64,000 bases of DNA from positions 248,001 through 312,000 of the forward strand of contig NZ_NFJZ01000002.1 of the NCBI RefSeq assembly GCF_002160135.1, read 5' to 3'. This stretch comes from Lachnoclostridium sp. An196 (GTDB taxonomy: Bacteria > Bacillota > Clostridia > Lachnospirales > Lachnospiraceae). Shown here one piece after another: positions 6,873-14,608 of the stretch. A model generated the notes under the pieces. It did not search any database. It was not told where the DNA came from and saw only the letters and a list, made by a program, of their open reading frames with translations. Position 1 is the stretch's first letter. Every line of letters starts with the position of its first letter. The position numbers and the translations under genes were made by a program.

Positions 6873-8696
6873 ATGAATCCGCATGACATACTGAAGAAAT
6901 ATTTTGGTTACGACAGTTTTCGGCCGGGGCAGGAATCGTTGATAGAGGCAATCCTGTCCGGCCGGGATGTGCTGGGCATCATGCCTACCGGCGCGGGCAA
7001 ATCGGTCTGCTATCAGGTTCCGGCGCTTCTCCTGCCGGGAATTACGATTGTTGTCTCTCCTTTGATTTCTCTTATGAAAGACCAGGTGCGCGCTTTGAAT
7101 GAAGCGGGCGTTCATGCAGCGTATATCAACAGTTCTCTGACGGAGGGACAGATCGAGAAGGCGTTTTCTCTGGCGTGTCGGGGACAGTATAAGATCATCT
7201 ATGTGGCTCCGGAACGGCTGCTTACTTATCTGTTCCAGGATTTCGCGAGGCAGGTTCAGATCAGCATGGTGACGGTAGATGAGGCGCACTGCATATCCCA
7301 GTGGGGACAGGACTTTCGGCCCAGCTATCTGAACATCGTGGATATGGTGGCAGGACTTTCGGTGCGTCCGGTGGTCAGCGCCTTCACGGCCACGGCGACG
7401 AAGGAAGTTCGGGAAGATATACAGTGTGTGCTGCGGCTTCGGGAGCCGAAAGTACTGGTGACAGGATTTGACCGGGCAAACCTGTATTTTGAGGTAAGAA
7501 ACGGCGGCAGCAAGGATGCCCAGATTCTGGAATACATAAAAGAGCATCAGGGTGAAAGCGGGATCATCTACTGCGCGACCAGAAAGAATGTGGAGGCTGT
7601 GTATACCGCGCTGCGGATGGCGGATATTCCGGTGACCAGATATCATGCGGGCCTGTCCGCAGAGGAAAGGAAACAGAACCAGGACCAGTTTATCTTCGAC
7701 GAGCGGCCGGTCATGGTGGCTACCAATGCGTTCGGTATGGGGATCGATAAGTCCAATGTGCGCTATGTGGTGCATTACAATATGCCTCAGAGCATGGAGA
7801 ATTATTATCAGGAAGCAGGCCGTGCGGGAAGGGATGGCGAACGGGCGGAGTGCGTGCTCCTGTATTCCCCTCAGGACGTGCGGATCAATCAGATGCTTTT
7901 GGCAAATAAAGAATTCCGGGAAGAGATGACGGAAGAAGAGACCGGCGCAGTCCGTGAAAGAGACGCGGAGAGACTGAAGCGTATGACCTATTATGGGACA
8001 ACCAAAGACTGTCTGCGCGGTTATATCCTGAATTATTTTGGGGAGAAGGCGCCCCGGAGGTGTGAAAACTGTTCCAACTGCCTGCATGAATTTGTGGAAG
8101 AGGATGTAACGGATATATGCCGGGATATCTTTCAGTGCATCCGGGAAATGAAGTGGAGTTACGGCGCCGGAACTGTGGCGGGAGTGCTTCACGGCAGCAA
8201 AGCGGCCAGGATAAAATCCGGGGGGCTGGATCAGATCAGTGTCTATGGCAGACAGAGCAGTGTTACAGAATTCCGGCTGAAAGAGATCATCCGCGAATTG
8301 GCAGGAATGGGCCTTCTGGAAGAGAGCGATGACCAATATACGGTGCTGCGTCTGGGAGAGGGCGCAGAAGAAGTCCTGGATGGAAACCGGCAGATCATCA
8401 TGAAATTTTCCAGGCCAAAAGATAAGAAGATGCCCCTGCCGAAAAAGAGGGCGGGCGTCGCGGGGGATCTGGATTCCGCCAGCTGGCAGCTTTTCGAGCG
8501 GCTGCGGACGCTGCGCCTGGCGATCGCCAGGGAGACCGGGGTACCGCCCTATATTGTATTTACGGATAAAACGCTGATCGATATGTGTGTAAAGCGTCCA
8601 AAGAATAAAAGTGAGATGCTGGATGTCTCCGGCGTGGGAGAGGCAAAGTACAAACGGTATGGGGAGCGGTTTTTGGAGGAGATCAGGGAGGAATAA
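6873..8696 (+). CDS. recQ: ATP-dependent DNA helicase RecQ
   Basis: This 607-residue 3'-5' helicase acts in recombination and stalled-fork repair. Walker A is GIMPTGAGKS (Lys43), the DExH box is VDEAHCISQWGQDFRPSY, and motif VI is EAGRAGRDGE. A zinc-binding Cys set follows (CLRGYIL, then CENCSNC), then the RQC winged helix. A C-terminal HRDC domain (about 525-605) reads LFERLRTLRLAIARETGVPPY and ends with the helix-hairpin part DVSGVGEAKYKRYG. All family domains are present and the length is normal. The next gene converges on it. Confidence 0.97.
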   Translation: MNPHDILKKYFGYDSFRPGQESLIEAILSGRDVLGIMPTGAGKSVCYQVPALLLPGITIVVSPLISLMKDQVRALNEAGVHAAYINSSLTEGQIEKAFSLACRGQYKIIYVAPERLLTYLFQDFARQVQISMVTVDEAHCISQWGQDFRPSYLNIVDMVAGLSVRPVVSAFTATATKEVREDIQCVLRLREPKVLVTGFDRANLYFEVRNGGSKDAQILEYIKEHQGESGIIYCATRKNVEAVYTALRMADIPVTRYHAGLSAEERKQNQDQFIFDERPVMVATNAFGMGIDKSNVRYVVHYNMPQSMENYYQEAGRAGRDGERAECVLLYSPQDVRINQMLLANKEFREEMTEEETGAVRERDAERLKRMTYYGTTKDCLRGYILNYFGEKAPRRCENCSNCLHEFVEEDVTDICRDIFQCIREMKWSYGAGTVAGVLHGSKAARIKSGGLDQISVYGRQSSVTEFRLKEIIRELAGMGLLEESDDQYTVLRLGEGAEEVLDGNRQIIMKFSRPKDKKMPLPKKRAGVAGDLDSASWQLFERLRTLRLAIARETGVPPYIVFTDKTLIDMCVKRPKNKSEMLDVSGVGEAKYKRYGERFLEEIREE

Positions 8697-8716
8697 TTTT
8701 CTGCCCTGATCTTTTA

Positions 8717-9976
8717 TCAGGGAAGAATCTCCAGGGAATACAGATAAATATTTCTGGTATTTTGTATGTCAGGAAAATCCCGAAGTCCGCAGACCGTTTT
8801 TACTTTGAAACGTACCCAGTCGTTGACAGATGGATCCTGGAAATCTCCCGTATGATAGAGAAGCCAGTGCGTTTCATCTTCTTTGTATTTGGAAACTTGA
8901 TCCAGCAGTCCCCGCAGTTTGAAACAGCGGTATTGGGGATTGATTTTTCTTCGTACTTCCGCAATCTGCGCGGTATAGTAACCGTCCGCGTCCGGCGTCA
9001 GGATCTGCGGATTGGGAAGCGTCAGATAAGGGATCGCCGCCGGCGAAGCGATGAAGGATGTCCCGTTATTGTTCTGCTTTACAAACCAGGCAAGCGTACC
9101 CCAGGTATCTTCTACGCCGATTCTGAGAAAAGGCGGAAACCACATGAGGCGGATCTCGCCGTCGCCTTCCCAGCCATTCTGACGGAACAGCTCTTCAACC
9201 TGATGGATCAATGCGGGGCACCCGCCATATGCGCTCAGAAAATCTATGGCAGAAGGAAGAAAACTTAAAATATCGATATGTTCATAAGTATACACATAAT
9301 AGGACTGGAGACGGGAAGGATCTTCAAGAAGATCATGAACATAGTAAAAAAGAAGGTCATCTTCCTGCTCATGAGATGTAACATCAGGTTCATGCTTTTT
9401 CTCAGGTTTCTGAGGTTCTTCTTCAACTTCAATATGAATATCAATCAGGTCGGAAAGATCTATGAAAGAGGAAGAAGAGGGACGTCCCTGCTCAAAATCT
9501 GAAACGGGAGGTTCCGGATGCTTTTCCTGATATTCCAGAAGCCTTCTGTATGCGATTTCGGCAAGATTTTTCCAGGTCCGTTCCCGTTCTGCATCGTTCA
9601 TCTCCGCAACGGTATACTCCGGATCGTTGACTGCCTGAAAACGTGACAGTTCCGTTACATGAGAAAAACTGCAGGGTTTTACGATGACCGGCAGAATATA
9701 TACGCCTTCTTTCTCCCATGCATCCAGCAGAGGAGGAAGCTCGTTGGAGCGGATGAAATCAGAGTCCAGAAAATCTGCGGATACCAGAAGGATGGCCACA
9801 GCGGTTTTTTCCAGATTGTTTTCAATCTCATTTCTCCACTGGTCTCCGGTACGAAGCTGCGTATCCGACCAGTATTTTACACTTCCGGAACGTTCAAAAA
9901 TAGACAGATGCGTCCTGAGACGAAGCTGATAATCGCTGTCTGCATGGCTGTAACTGATAAAGATCTGATCTCTCAT
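8717..9976 (-). CDS. TIR-domain protein with an uncharacterised C-terminal region
   Basis: The 419-residue protein begins with a bacterial TIR domain (residues 3-130): QIFISYSHADSDY is the BB-loop strand, and SADFLDSDFIRSNELPPLL carries Glu79 at the place of the catalytic Glu of TIR NADases. A charged, low-complexity linker (about 155-205) follows, then a 210-residue region I do not recognise. The start at 9976 follows GGGGAGA; a longer start at 10009 is less likely. The leader between 9977 and 10080 can form hairpins (GCACT/AGTGC, GATGCC/GGCATC). NAD+ cleavage in defence or signalling is known for many such proteins; for this one it is inferred. No Thoeris partner lies next to it. Confidence 0.85.
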   Translation of the reverse strand: MRDQIFISYSHADSDYQLRLRTHLSIFERSGSVKYWSDTQLRTGDQWRNEIENNLEKTAVAILLVSADFLDSDFIRSNELPPLLDAWEKEGVYILPVIVKPCSFSHVTELSRFQAVNDPEYTVAEMNDAERERTWKNLAEIAYRRLLEYQEKHPEPPVSDFEQGRPSSSSFIDLSDLIDIHIEVEEEPQKPEKKHEPDVTSHEQEDDLLFYYVHDLLEDPSRLQSYYVYTYEHIDILSFLPSAIDFLSAYGGCPALIHQVEELFRQNGWEGDGEIRLMWFPPFLRIGVEDTWGTLAWFVKQNNNGTSFIASPAAIPYLTLPNPQILTPDADGYYTAQIAEVRRKINPQYRCFKLRGLLDQVSKYKEDETHWLLYHTGDFQDPSVNDWVRFKVKTVCGLRDFPDIQNTRNIYLYSLEILP

Positions 9977-10161
9977 AAATTTTCTCCCCACAACGATGCC
10001 GAGAGGCATCCTTTTTTGATTCCGTTTTCCGGCCCTATGGCTGATTCCGCACTGCTTAGTGCCTGTGCGAACATTATAACATGCTTTCCCATTTTTTGAC
10101 AGAAAGCGAAAGAAAGTATTGCGGATAATTGATCATATTCTTTTCATTTGATATGATAAAA

Positions 10162-10197
10162 CATGACATACAGTTGTCGTGTTTAAGCATGTATAAT
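10162..10197 (+). promoter_or_regulatory. Promoter and inverted repeat before the WYL regulator
   Basis: A TATAAT at 10192-10197 lies 21 bp before the regulator start. Just upstream is an imperfect inverted repeat CATGACA (10162-10168) / TGTCGTG (10175-10181), 6 of 7 paired, at the place of the -35. This is a likely site for autoregulation by the WYL protein. Confidence 0.45.
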
Positions 10198-10218
10198 GGA
10201 GAGGTAGAAGGAGCAGGC

Positions 10219-11157
10219 ATGAAGATAGACAGACAGATCGGTATCCTGGCGGTTTTGCTGCAAAAAGATATCGTCACCGCGCCTTATCTGGCGAGGCAGT
10301 TTGAGGTATCCCGACGGACGATTAACAGGGATATAGAAGATTTGTGCAGAGCAGGGATTCCCATTGTTACAAAACAGGGTATAAACGGCGGAATCTCGAT
10401 TATGGAAAACTACAAGTTTGACCGGACCTTACTGAACAGCTCTGAGATGCAGGATATTCTGGCGGGGCTCCGGAGTCTGGACAGTGTCAGCGGGACAAAC
10501 CGGTACGGAAAACTGATGGAAAAACTGTCGGCAGGATCTTCGGATTTCATAGCGGGTGATCCGTCTGTGCTGATAGATCTGTCCTCCTGGTACAAGGAAT
10601 CTTTAGCGCCGAAGATTGAACAGATCCGGACGGCGATAGAGCGAACAAGAGAACTGGAATTTGCGTATTATTCGCCGAGAGGGGAGACGAAGCGTCTCAT
10701 AGAACCGTATTACCTGATCTTCCGATGGTCCAGCTGGTATGTGTGGGGATGGTGCAGAGTACGGGAAGATTTCCGGCTGTTTAAGCTGAACCGCATGGAA
10801 GAGATAAAGGTGACGGACCGGGAATTTACGAGAAGACAGGTGCCGCTTCCGGATCTGAGAAATGAGACCATTTTTCCGGGCGGCATTATGGTGAAAATCC
10901 TGTTTGAGCCGGAATGCAAATGGAAACTGATCGAGGAATTTGGAGCCGGGAGTTTTCGGGAACTGGATGACGGCAGGCTTCTGTTCCAGGCAGATTATAC
11001 AAATAAAGAAAACTTGACCGCATGGCTGCTGACGTTCGGCGACCGGGCAGAACTGCTGGAGCCAAAGGAGATCCGGAAAGAATTTGGCGAAATTTTGAGA
11101 AGGATAGAAAGCAGATACCGTCAGAAGGGAAGGGGGAGAACAGTAGATGGCGTTTGA
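10219..11157 (+). CDS. HTH/WYL-domain transcriptional regulator
   Basis: This 312-residue protein has an N-terminal HTH_11-type winged helix (TAPYLARQFEVSRRTINRDIEDL, residues 20-45) and a WYL ligand-binding domain (about 135-215; EFAYYSPRGETKRLIEPYYLIFRWSSWYVWGWC). The start at 10219 follows AGAAGGAGC and matches where the family begins. Its end overlaps the next gene by 11 bp, so it is co-transcribed with the GyrI-like and acetyltransferase genes and probably controls them. The ligand is unknown. Confidence 0.9.
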   Translation: MKIDRQIGILAVLLQKDIVTAPYLARQFEVSRRTINRDIEDLCRAGIPIVTKQGINGGISIMENYKFDRTLLNSSEMQDILAGLRSLDSVSGTNRYGKLMEKLSAGSSDFIAGDPSVLIDLSSWYKESLAPKIEQIRTAIERTRELEFAYYSPRGETKRLIEPYYLIFRWSSWYVWGWCRVREDFRLFKLNRMEEIKVTDREFTRRQVPLPDLRNETIFPGGIMVKILFEPECKWKLIEEFGAGSFRELDDGRLLFQADYTNKENLTAWLLTFGDRAELLEPKEIRKEFGEILRRIESRYRQKGRGRTVDGV

Positions 11158-11791
11158 TTATAAGAAGGAATATAAAGAATTTTATATGCCGAAAAACAAG
11201 CCGGAAATCGTGGAAGTACCGCCTGTGAATTACATCGCAGTGCGGGGGAAGGGCGACCCGAACGAAGAGGGCAGCGAGTATAAAGCATCCATAGGACTGC
11301 TGTATGCCATCGCATTTACGATCAAGATGAGTAAAAAGGGAAGTCATCCGATCGAAGGATACTTTGACTATGTGGTTCCTCCCCTGGAAGGTTTCTGGTG
11401 GCAGGAGCATGGAGCAGAGATCGATTACTCTCAGAAAGAAGGATTTCGTTTTATCTCTGTGATCCGGCTGCCGGATTTTGTGACGGAGAAGGATTTTGCA
11501 TGGGCGCTGGAAGAGGCAGCCCGGAAAAAGGGAGAGGACTTTTCAAAAGTGGAGTTTCTGACCTATAACGAGGGTCTGTGCGTCCAGTGTATGCATATCG
11601 GCCCCTACGACCAGGAGCCGGAGACGATCGGCAGGATGCATGACTTTCTGAAAGAGCAGGGATATGAACTGGATATCACAGAGGAACGGCTCCATCATGA
11701 GATTTATTTAAGCGATGTAAGAAGAGTGGCTCCGGAGAAATGGAAGACGGTGATCCGGCATCCGGTGAAACCGGCAGAGGGGAGAGGCTGA
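11147..11791 (+). CDS. GyrI-like small-molecule binding domain protein
   Basis: The 214-residue protein fits the GyrI-like domain family: EVPPVNYIAVRGKGDPNE near residue 25, a central YFDYVVPPLEGFWW segment, and CVQCMHIGPYDQEPETIGRMHDFL in the second half. Related domains bind or hydrolyse small toxic molecules and often sit in multidrug-sensing operons. It overlaps the WYL regulator and is 3 bp from the following GNAT gene, so the three form one operon. Confidence 0.88.
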   Translation: MAFDYKKEYKEFYMPKNKPEIVEVPPVNYIAVRGKGDPNEEGSEYKASIGLLYAIAFTIKMSKKGSHPIEGYFDYVVPPLEGFWWQEHGAEIDYSQKEGFRFISVIRLPDFVTEKDFAWALEEAARKKGEDFSKVEFLTYNEGLCVQCMHIGPYDQEPETIGRMHDFLKEQGYELDITEERLHHEIYLSDVRRVAPEKWKTVIRHPVKPAEGRG

Positions 11792-11794
11792 ACT

Positions 11795-12640
11795 ATGTGT
11801 GCGGACTTTATAAATTTGACGGCGGGAAATCTGGCGGAAGAACATCTATGCTGCATTATCCGCAGCAGGAAGGCGCATCCGGGAGTGGAGACAAAACGCA
11901 GATGGCTTGCGGAGCGTTTGAAAGAAGGACACGTCTTCCGGAAGCTGGACGCAAAAGCCACTGTTTTTGTGGAGCATGCGCCGCTGGAAGCGGCCTGGGT
12001 TCCCATCGTGGGTGATAATTATATCTATATTTATTCCCGCGGGCAACGAGCCAAGCGGACATGCTCGCATGTCCATTTGGCGACTGCCGCGAGGGTCAAA
12101 TACCCTGATGCTTGCATCGGGGTTTTTGACTGCCGGTGGGTGCTGGGAGATTATAAAGGAAAAGGCTATGGAAAGGCATTAATGGAATACTGCCTGAATG
12201 ATGCCGAAAAGATGGGCAGATCCGGAGTGTGTATGCTGGGAGCAACAAAACAGAAAGCCTGGCTGTCGGATCAGTCGTTTGCGAAAAAATTCGGTTTTGA
12301 GACTGTTGACCGGACGGAAAATGGTTATGAACTGCTGGCGCGTTCCTTTGACGGGACCGTTCCTGCTTTTTCTCCGAACGCCAAAAAGATGAAAATAGAA
12401 CAGGAGGAACTGACCATCTACTATGATCAGCAATGTCCGTATACTTATCAAAGCATCGAGTCTGTGAAACAGTATTGTGCATCAAACCATGTTCCGGTGT
12501 CGTTTTTCCTGGTGGATACACTTCAAAAGGCAAAAGAACTGCCTTGTGTATTCAACAACTGGGCGGTGTTTTATAAGGGTAGATTCGAGACGGTCAATCT
12601 TCTGGATGCAGCCGCATTGAAGAGAATATTAAAAAAATAG
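11795..12640 (+). CDS. GNAT acetyltransferase with YoaP-like C-terminal domain, carrying a 32-residue insert
   Basis: The N-terminal half is a GNAT fold (VFVEHAPLEAAWVPI, then DYKGKGYGKALMEYCLND, the acetyl-CoA loop). The C-terminal half (about 195-281) resembles the thioredoxin-like YoaP domain: YYDQQCPYTYQSIESVKQYC and NNWAVFYKGRF. Between codons for Tyr80 and Cys113 there is a 96-bp in-frame insert that is a dispersed palindromic repeat (12035-12130). Without it the sequence would read YIYIY-CRWVLGDYKGKG, as in relatives. The insert lies between core strands just before the CoA-binding loop and could spoil or change the enzyme. Substrate is unknown. Confidence 0.85.
   Translation: MCADFINLTAGNLAEEHLCCIIRSRKAHPGVETKRRWLAERLKEGHVFRKLDAKATVFVEHAPLEAAWVPIVGDNYIYIYSRGQRAKRTCSHVHLATAARVKYPDACIGVFDCRWVLGDYKGKGYGKALMEYCLNDAEKMGRSGVCMLGATKQKAWLSDQSFAKKFGFETVDRTENGYELLARSFDGTVPAFSPNAKKMKIEQEELTIYYDQQCPYTYQSIESVKQYCASNHVPVSFFLVDTLQKAKELPCVFNNWAVFYKGRFETVNLLDAAALKRILKK
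12035..12130 (+). repeat. Dispersed palindromic repeat inserted in frame (copy A)
   Basis: The 96 bp hold two hairpins: GACATGC-TC-GCATGTC and CCTGATGC-TT-GCATCGG. The outer parts GAGCCAAGCGGACATGC and TTGCATCGGGGTTTTTGAC recur on the minus strand at 20829-20864. The length is a multiple of three and free of stops in the gene frame. Confidence 0.75.
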
Positions 12641-12660
12641 ATCTGAAAAGGAAGAGATAT

Positions 12661-13263
12661 ATGAAATTTAAAAATCCTCTACTGGTTGTCAAAGACATGG
12701 ACGCAAGCGTGGAGTTCTATAAGAACGTGCTCGGACTTCATAAGATCATGGATCTTGGAGCAAATGTTACGCTCACAGGGGGAGTCTGTCTGCAGACATT
12801 GGATACCTGGAAAGAATTTATCGGAACAGAAGAAATTATTTTCGGCGCCAGAGATACAGAACTCTATTTTGAAGAAGATGATTTCGATAAATTTTTAGAA
12901 AAACTGGAGTCATTGGACCTGGATTATGTCCATTCTGTCCGCGAACACAGCTGGGGACAGCGGGTCCTGCGCTTTTATGATCCGGACCGGCATGTGATTG
13001 AAGTAGGCGAGAACATGAAATCCGTCTGCAGGAAATTTCTGGATGGCGGCATGACCCCTGAGCAGGCGGCAGAACGCATGGGGGTGCCATTGAAATTTGT
13101 GAAGGGATGTATGCGCAAAAAAACTGGCAGGCCACTCATTGGATGTCAGCCGTATGGCGCCGGAGCAGCTAAATGCAGAGCTGGAGAAAGGATATGCGGA
13201 TATCCAGGCGGAGCGTACCCGTCCGGCTTCAGAAGTGTTTGCCGATATCCGCAAGGAATTTAA
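12661..13263 (+). CDS. VOC/glyoxalase-family protein with an altered C-terminus
   Basis: The first 155 residues form a VOC (glyoxalase/bleomycin-resistance) fold: NPLLVVKDMDASVEFYKNVLGL at the start and VLRFYDPDRHVIEVGE near residue 100, then the usual tail GMTPEQAAERMGVPLKFVKGCM. VOC proteins of this type end about there (about 145-155 residues). Here the frame runs on for 45 residues rich in Gly/Pro/Cys that look non-native. Another frame of the same DNA encodes an antitoxin-like tail, so a deletion probably fused the two genes. Metal-dependent lyase or binding activity is likely but substrate unknown. Confidence 0.8.
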   Translation: MKFKNPLLVVKDMDASVEFYKNVLGLHKIMDLGANVTLTGGVCLQTLDTWKEFIGTEEIIFGARDTELYFEEDDFDKFLEKLESLDLDYVHSVREHSWGQRVLRFYDPDRHVIEVGENMKSVCRKFLDGGMTPEQAAERMGVPLKFVKGCMRKKTGRPLIGCQPYGAGAAKCRAGERICGYPGGAYPSGFRSVCRYPQGI

Positions 13264-13276
13264 ATCATTAGCTTAA
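13124..13276 (+). pseudogene. Possible antitoxin-like C-terminal remnant in another frame
   Basis: A frame different from that of the VOC gene reads LDVSRMAPEQLNAELEKGY, then ADIQAERTRPASEVFADIR and KEFKSLA-stop. This acidic-basic tail resembles the C-termini of small type II antitoxins (RelB/DinJ or Phd type). No N-terminal domain and no toxin gene remain nearby. The assignment is by resemblance only. Confidence 0.35.
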
Positions 13277-13328
13277 ATCCCTGTAATTTGTCATAAAACA
13301 GAAAATAGCTATCGGTTAAAATCATGCA

Positions 13329-13853
13329 TTAGGCATCCTGCCCGGATTTTCGACATTTTTTCATCCTGCAGAAAACGTAAACGGAACTTACCACATCCAG
13401 CACAAAGAAGAAGTGCAGGATGATATTTGCGATCATACATTTTCTGGAGACGACTCCGGAGGCTCCCGCGCGGACCAGAGCGCTCACTCCATAGGCGGAG
13501 GTGACTGCCATCAGGAGATAATTGGAAGCCGCCAATATCAGAACCAGTATTGGAGATGCAAAGATAAAAGCGGGTACGACCATGACAAGCAGAAGGAGCA
13601 CACCGATCAGGGCGGTAATCAGGTAAAATGGGATATGGCACAGCTTAACGACCATATTCCAGAATGCCAACTGATAGAAGGCTCCTTCTTCGTGAAAACG
13701 GCAGACATAGATGATGTTCATAATATATATGACAGGTGTGGCCAGAATGCAGGCAATCCAGAGAAAAGGTGTGTGCTGCCCGGTGGGGATCAGGACGGTA
13801 AGGAAAGACAGATACGGCCATACAGCCAAAAGGATCGGATACTGTTTTTTCAT
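13329..13853 (-). CDS. Multi-pass membrane protein of unknown function
   Basis: This 174-residue protein is mostly hydrophobic, with five or so membrane segments (residues about 8-22, 28-50, 62-80, 82-115, 135-160) and a basic C-terminus (CRMKKCRKSGQDA). I do not recognise a family with confidence. It has its own ribosome binding site region and sits alone on the minus strand between the VOC gene and a sigma-factor gene. Confidence 0.65.
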   Translation of the reverse strand: MKKQYPILLAVWPYLSFLTVLIPTGQHTPFLWIACILATPVIYIMNIIYVCRFHEEGAFYQLAFWNMVVKLCHIPFYLITALIGVLLLLVMVVPAFIFASPILVLILAASNYLLMAVTSAYGVSALVRAGASGVVSRKCMIANIILHFFFVLDVVSSVYVFCRMKKCRKSGQDA

Positions 13854-13926
13854 TTTGAAATTCTCCTAAATATGGAAACATAAGAATGTTTCGGCCTGTG
13901 TACAATGGCAGCCGAAAAAAGATACG

Positions 13927-13950
13927 CCCTCCCGATAACGGAGGGTTTTT
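13927..13950 (+). terminator. Intrinsic terminator in the 13854-14053 gap
   Basis: Stem CCCTCC / GGAGGG with a 7-nt loop and a T5 tail. No plus-strand gene ends just before it, so it may stop read-through from the VOC gene region. Confidence 0.6.
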
Positions 13951-14053
13951 CTCTGTCTTCCTATATTAACATATCTGCCAGAGACAGGAAAGAAATCATC
14001 TGTAATTTTGCTGTCAAAATTCGTAGTATATAGTTAGAGAGGGGGCGGAATGA

Positions 14054-14608
14054 ATGGAAGACCGGAAGATCGTGGAATTATTTTGGAATCGGTCAGAATA
14101 CGCGATTGCAGAGCTGGCTGGAAAATACGGGGGTTTATGCCGGTCGTTGGCGAATAGAATCCTCCGGGACAGCCGGGATGTGGAGGAATGTGTAAATGAC
14201 GCGTATCTGGCGGTCTGGCAGCGTATCCCGCCGGAGAGGCCTTCTCCGTTATCGGCTTACATATGCGGGATCACAAAGAATCTGGCGCTGAAAAAATATC
14301 ATACGCTTGCCGCGCAGAAACGGAACTCCCGGTATGATATGGTGCTGGAAGAAATAAGCGAATGTCTGGTCTCGGAACATACGGTGGAGGACGAGGTGAT
14401 GGCGGGGGAGATCTCTGCCTATGTCAATGTGTTCCTGGACAAACTCAAACGGAAAGACCGGGTGATTTTTATACAGCGTTATTGGTTCTGCCGGGAAATT
14501 CCGGAGATTGCAGAGAGTCTGGGAGTAACCCGCAATTATGTGAATGTCCGTTTGTTCCGGGTCAGAGACAGGCTGAAAAAATATCTGAAGGAGGAGGGAT
14601 TGCTTTGA
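14054..14608 (+). CDS. Sigma-70 family (ECF-type) RNA polymerase sigma factor
   Basis: The 184-residue protein has region 2 (residues 20-80; LANRILRDSRDVEECVNDAYLAVWQRIP) and region 4 (about 125-180; CREIPEIAESLGVTRNYVNVRLFRVRDRLKKYL). The next gene overlaps its stop (TTG start at 14605 within CTTTGA) and encodes a membrane protein of the DUF4179 type, which typically serves as its regulator. A purine-rich GAGAGGGGGC site precedes the ATG. The signal is unknown. Confidence 0.93.
   Translation: MEDRKIVELFWNRSEYAIAELAGKYGGLCRSLANRILRDSRDVEECVNDAYLAVWQRIPPERPSPLSAYICGITKNLALKKYHTLAAQKRNSRYDMVLEEISECLVSEHTVEDEVMAGEISAYVNVFLDKLKRKDRVIFIQRYWFCREIPEIAESLGVTRNYVNVRLFRVRDRLKKYLKEEGLL

Noticed and set aside
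6861-8336. Minus-strand open frame of 491 codons over recQ
   Set aside because: RecQ motifs are complete on the plus strand; the minus frame is His/Arg/Pro-rich and lacks any family look.
8704-8722. Hairpin CCCTGAT / ATCAGGG between recQ and the TIR gene
   Set aside because: The stem is only 7 bp and there is no T-run on either strand, so I did not call it a terminator.
8717-9976. Thoeris defence system
   Set aside because: Only one TIR gene is present; no ThsA (SLOG/SIR2) or similar partner lies nearby.
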